64,000 nt of DNA from Lutibacter sp. (GTDB lineage Bacteria; Bacteroidota; Bacteroidia; Flavobacteriales; Flavobacteriaceae). The notes below the pieces were generated by a model that searched no databases, was not told the DNA's origin, and saw nothing but the letters and a program-made list of their open reading frames with translations. The translations under genes and the position numbers were made by a program. Numbering within the stretch: position 1 is the first letter of the stretch; each line of letters begins with the position of its first letter. The DNA is taken from NCBI RefSeq assembly GCF_016342705.1, contig NZ_JAEINV010000009.1, positions 62,001 to 126,000 of the forward strand, read 5' to 3'. Shown here piece after piece: positions 61,242-64,000 of this stretch.

Positions 61242-62588
61242 TTAAAACTCAGCGTTTACATCCCAAGCTTCTAATTTATCTTTAATTGATTTTATAAACA
61301 TACCTCCTAAAGCTCCATTTACAACTCTGTGATCGTATGAATGTGAAATAAACATTTTGTGTCTAATTCCAATAAAATCTCCTTCAGAAGTTTCAATAAC
61401 TGCAGGCACTTTTCTAACAGCTCCTAAAGCTAAAATTGCAACTTGTGGTTGGTTAATAATTGGCGTTCCAAAAACACTTCCAAAACTACCAACATTTGTA
61501 ACCGTATACGTTCCTCCTTGAATTTCATCTGGCTTTAGCTGTCCTTTTCTAGCTCTTTCAGCTAAATCGTTTACAGCTTTTGTTATACCAACTAAATTTA
61601 ATTGATCGGCATTTTTTATAACAGGTACAATTAAGTTTCCATCTGCTAACGCAGCCGCCATTCCTAAATTAATTGCTTTTTTCTTAATTATTTTATCTCC
61701 AGAAACAGCAATATTTATCATTGGAAATTGCTTGATGGCATTTGCCACAGCTTGCATAAAAATTGGAGTGTACGTAATTTTTTCTCCTTCGCGAGCCAAA
61801 AATGTATCTTTAACTTTCTCTCTCCACTTTACAATATTAGTAACATCAACTTCAATAAATGATTGTACATGTGCCGATGTTTGAACAGATTCTACCATAT
61901 GATGCGCAATTAACTTGCCCATTCTGCTCATTTCAATAATTTCATCTTCTCCATTCACAGAAACAACAGAAACTACTTGCTTCACAATTTCTTTCTTTTC
62001 TACTACAACATCTTTTACTAAATTTTCAACCTTTGGAGCAGGTATTTCTTGTATTATTTCCTTCTTCTCAGAAATCTGAACTTGTCTTCCACCATTTATA
62101 TAAGCTAAAATATCATTTTTAGTAACCCTATTATCTGTTCCAGTACCCACAATAGCTTCTAATTCTTCCATTGAAACACCTTCTGTTGTAGCAATATTTC
62201 TAACTAAAGGAGAAAAGAATTTTCCTGAAGCCGACGTTTTTTCAATGACTTTAGATTGTGTAATATCCGCAACATTTTGAACTATTTCAGCAACATTTTT
62301 TTCAATTGCTGTTGAAATAGGTTGCTCTTTTACTTCTGAATCTTTAGCAGAAGTTTCAATTATTGCAATGGTTTCACCAACCTTTACTATTGCATCATTT
62401 TCAAACAGAACTTCTACAAGTGTTCCTTCAACTTCACTTGGCACTTCAGAATCTACTTTATCTGTGGCAATCTCAACAATTGCTTCGTCCAATTCAATAG
62501 TATCTCCAACTGATTTTAACCATGAGGTTATAGTTGCTTCTGCAACACTTTCACCCATTTTAGGAAGTTTTACTTCAAATCTTGCCAT
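61242..62588 (-). CDS. dihydrolipoamide acyltransferase (E2) of a 2-oxo acid dehydrogenase
   Basis: 448 residues: lipoyl domain 2-78 with lipoyl-lysine K44 in ATDKVDSEVPS, an Ala/Val/Lys-rich linker, E1/E3-binding domain about 124-164 (FFSPLVRNIATTEGVSMEEL), linker, and catalytic CAT domain from about 215. The catalytic histidine is H420 in SHSYDHRVVNGALGG; the usual HxxxDG Asp is Asn here. The single lipoyl domain and this ending point to the branched-chain 2-oxo acid (BkdB-type) or general Bacteroidota form. E1 and E3 are not adjacent. Confidence 0.9.
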   Translation of the reverse strand: MARFEVKLPKMGESVAEATITSWLKSVGDTIELDEAIVEIATDKVDSEVPSEVEGTLVEVLFENDAIVKVGETIAIIETSAKDSEVKEQPISTAIEKNVAEIVQNVADITQSKVIEKTSASGKFFSPLVRNIATTEGVSMEELEAIVGTGTDNRVTKNDILAYINGGRQVQISEKKEIIQEIPAPKVENLVKDVVVEKKEIVKQVVSVVSVNGEDEIIEMSRMGKLIAHHMVESVQTSAHVQSFIEVDVTNIVKWREKVKDTFLAREGEKITYTPIFMQAVANAIKQFPMINIAVSGDKIIKKKAINLGMAAALADGNLIVPVIKNADQLNLVGITKAVNDLAERARKGQLKPDEIQGGTYTVTNVGSFGSVFGTPIINQPQVAILALGAVRKVPAVIETSEGDFIGIRHKMFISHSYDHRVVNGALGGMFIKSIKDKLEAWDVNAEF

Positions 62589-62706
62589 TTTGATTTTTTT
62601 TAGAATTGCAAATTTACAAAAAATATATAGTGAATATAATAAATGGATCTATTAAATATTTTTTTGAATCCCATATTTTTAACACTTTCATAATTTAAAC
62701 ACAATA

Positions 62707-62731
62707 TATATAATGTAAAATACATTATATA
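62707..62731. promoter_or_regulatory. perfect 11-bp inverted repeat, possible operator
   Basis: TATATAATGTA-AAA-TACATTATATA. It is all A+T but for one G/C pair per arm, and is flanked by A-runs without a T-tract. It lies 118 bases upstream of the E2 ATG and 278 upstream of the cytochrome ATG. Function inferred only from symmetry. Confidence 0.4.
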
Positions 62732-62812
62732 AAAATTTAAATTCTAAAATTATACATTTCATAAATTAGAAAGCGCCATAAACAATTCAATAAAATCAAT
62801 TTTAATTAATTT

Positions 62813-62826
62813 GTAACCAAGGTTAC
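62813..62826. promoter_or_regulatory. GTAACC-AA-GGTTAC palindrome, possible regulator site
   Basis: A GC-richer 14-base palindrome in very A+T-rich DNA, 183 bases upstream of the multiheme cytochrome ATG. The arms are exact. Which regulator would bind is unknown. Confidence 0.4.
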
Positions 62827-63008
62827 GTAAGTCTGTAACAAAATACGCACAACATTTTACTGAAATTAATTTTAATCGTTCTAAATAGCGATTAAACACC
62901 TGTTTATCAGCGTTATAAAAATGTTAAAACAATGACTTAAATCATAAAATTAATGTAATGTAGTAATTAAATTTACTAAAGATTTAAAACAAACAAATAT
63001 CTAATATT

Positions 63009-64000
63009 ATGAAAAATTTAAAATTAATAGGATTCTTGATGATTTTAGCATCAAGTTTAATGTTTATACAATGTACCAGCGATCCAATTATGGGACCACA
63101 AGGTTTAGCTGGTGTTGATGGTGTTAATGGAGTTGACGGAACTGATGGAACTAACGGCGTTGATGGAACCGCTAGTTGTGTTGCTTGTCACAATAACTTA
63201 AACAAAGAACATGCTGAAGAGTCATATTTAGTATCTATTCACGCAAAAGAAACTTTGCATACAGACAGAGGAACTGGTGACATAATTACTACATCTGCTT
63301 ATACAAACAGATCAGGATGTGTTCAATGTCACACAAGTGGAGGTTATATTGATAGTATGAATGGTGTTGAATTAAAAGGTGGTTCTGGTTACCCAAGTGG
63401 TTTAGCTTATTCTGGTAACCAAGCAATTACTTGTACAACTTGCCATGGAACACATAGCACATTTGACTTTGCAAATGATGGATTTGATTATGCTTTAAGA
63501 GCTGGAATTATGCCTGTTGCTTTAGATCAAGATCCAGCTTATGCAATGGATATGGGATCTAGTAACACATGTGTAAAATGTCACCAACCAAGAGGTTTAC
63601 CTCCAACTGTAGGAGATGCTTCAGGTAATGTTAAATTAAATGGTCGTTTTGGACCACACCACGGACCACAATCTACATTATTAGAAGGAATTCAAGGTGC
63701 AATGTATGCTGGATCAGCTGTTTATCCTGCACCAAAATCTGCAACTCATAGAACTGGATCTTCTTGTACATCATGTCATATGGGTCAACAAGATGAAGGT
63801 GAGCACAATGGATTACACTCTTGGCATCCATCTGAAAAAGCTTGTTTAACTTGTCATACTAATGGAGCTCCTTCTGAAGTTTCAGGTTATGCTGCAGATA
63901 TGGAAACATTAAAAACTTTATTAATTGCAAAAGGTGCTTTTGATGGTACTGCAGATGCTTTTACATCAAACAGTGTTCCTTTAAAAGTTGCTCAAGCTGC
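63009..64000 (+). CDS. multiheme cytochrome c lipoprotein with collagen-like linker, 3' truncated by the window edge
   Basis: Read directly from the sequence: ATG at 63009, open through the last base (330 codons visible). Residues 1-21 are a signal sequence ending in a lipobox-like FIQC (C22). Residues 29-53 are collagen-like Gly-Xaa-Yaa repeats (GPQGLAGVDGVNGVDGTDGT and on). Six CxxCH heme sites follow: CVACH (57), CVQCH (104), CTTCH (142), CVKCH (188), CTSCH (253) and CLTCH (279). Several extra His could be distal ligands. It is likely an envelope or surface electron carrier; the partner reductase would lie beyond the window. Confidence 0.88.
   Translation, partial: MKNLKLIGFLMILASSLMFIQCTSDPIMGPQGLAGVDGVNGVDGTDGTNGVDGTASCVACHNNLNKEHAEESYLVSIHAKETLHTDRGTGDIITTSAYTNRSGCVQCHTSGGYIDSMNGVELKGGSGYPSGLAYSGNQAITCTTCHGTHSTFDFANDGFDYALRAGIMPVALDQDPAYAMDMGSSNTCVKCHQPRGLPPTVGDASGNVKLNGRFGPHHGPQSTLLEGIQGAMYAGSAVYPAPKSATHRTGSSCTSCHMGQQDEGEHNGLHSWHPSEKACLTCHTNGAPSEVSGYAADMETLKTLLIAKGAFDGTADAFTSNSVPLKVAQA

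Larger units (their letters stand above)
62589..63008. other. 420-base divergent intergenic region upstream of the cytochrome
   Basis: No ORF with coding character, tRNA or terminator with T-run is seen. It holds two inverted repeats (62707-62731 and 62813-62826, listed separately) and should contain the promoters of the E2 gene (left) and the multiheme cytochrome (right). A close TAnnTTTG match ahead of the cytochrome was not found. Confidence 0.6.

Noticed and set aside
1-64000. tRNA, rRNA, transposase, integrase, prophage, toxin-antitoxin or defence genes
   Set aside because: Looked for on both strands by product and motif; nothing convincing was seen. Small structured RNAs without an obvious terminator could be missed by eye.

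Overview
The window is a low-GC, densely packed chromosomal segment of a marine-type Flavobacteriia (Bacteroidota). This rests on the A+T-rich coding style, Bacteroidota-specific families (DUF2851, DUF5683, WbqC, DUF6122, CAL67264 membrane protein, long signal peptidase I, TamB and LptD forms, HYC_CC_PP protein), promoters of the TTG-N20-TAnnTTTG type, weak Shine-Dalgarno use, and menaquinone genes. A genus cannot be fixed from sequence reading alone. There are no rRNA or tRNA genes, transposases, prophage genes or CRISPR arrays that I can see.

Layout. 1-5,000: a beta-oxidation operon (5'-truncated hydroxyacyl-CoA dehydrogenase/enoyl-CoA hydratase, thiolase, acyl-CoA dehydrogenase) closed by a strong terminator. 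5,150-11,400: mixed metabolic genes (eRF1-like protein, YfcC-type carrier, exported MBL-fold protein, DUF2851, nitroreductase, PepD). 11,500-17,000: a parA-parB-DUF5683-dapB-lepB-WbqC-DUF6122 run. 17,100-20,500: secreted or lipid-anchored proteins, including two tandem paralogues of unknown function. 20,590-24,550: ettA, a small membrane protein and a MarR-controlled reductase/pirin operon with a visible operator. 24,680-27,430: an acyl-CoA carboxylase beta subunit (methylcrotonyl-type) and YebC.

27,400-37,100: menaquinone genes menE, menC and menA interspersed with a CPBP protease, a sterol desaturase, small zinc-ribbon proteins, a UPF0173-type hydrolase and a TonB receptor that looks like the OprC/NosA copper receptors. 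37,100-47,300: a tightly packed minus-strand run of bPH2 proteins, Fe-S electron-transfer proteins, MlaD and amidase, facing lptD-ridA. 47,300-50,700: mgsA, gap, pfkA (glycolysis and methylglyoxal bypass) and a nucleotidyltransferase. 50,700-56,600: tamB, which lacks a normal start codon, divergent from tsaD; tsaD is followed by an array of hairpin repeats and then a second, degenerate copy of the tsaD 3' end. 56,600-59,700: a compact putative copper module (HYC_CC_PP protein, TonB receptor with a CC motif, periplasmic HMA protein). 59,700-64,000: MscS-type channel, dihydrolipoamide acyltransferase, and a multiheme cytochrome c lipoprotein with a collagen-like linker that runs off the window.

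The least ordinary elements are the tsaD 3' duplication with its hairpin array, two separate cysteine-marked TonB receptor modules probably serving copper, the collagen-tethered multiheme cytochrome, the exported paralogue pair at 18 kb, and a family of dispersed REP-like repeats, one copy of which is translated in frame inside menE. No complete new defence or mobile system was found.
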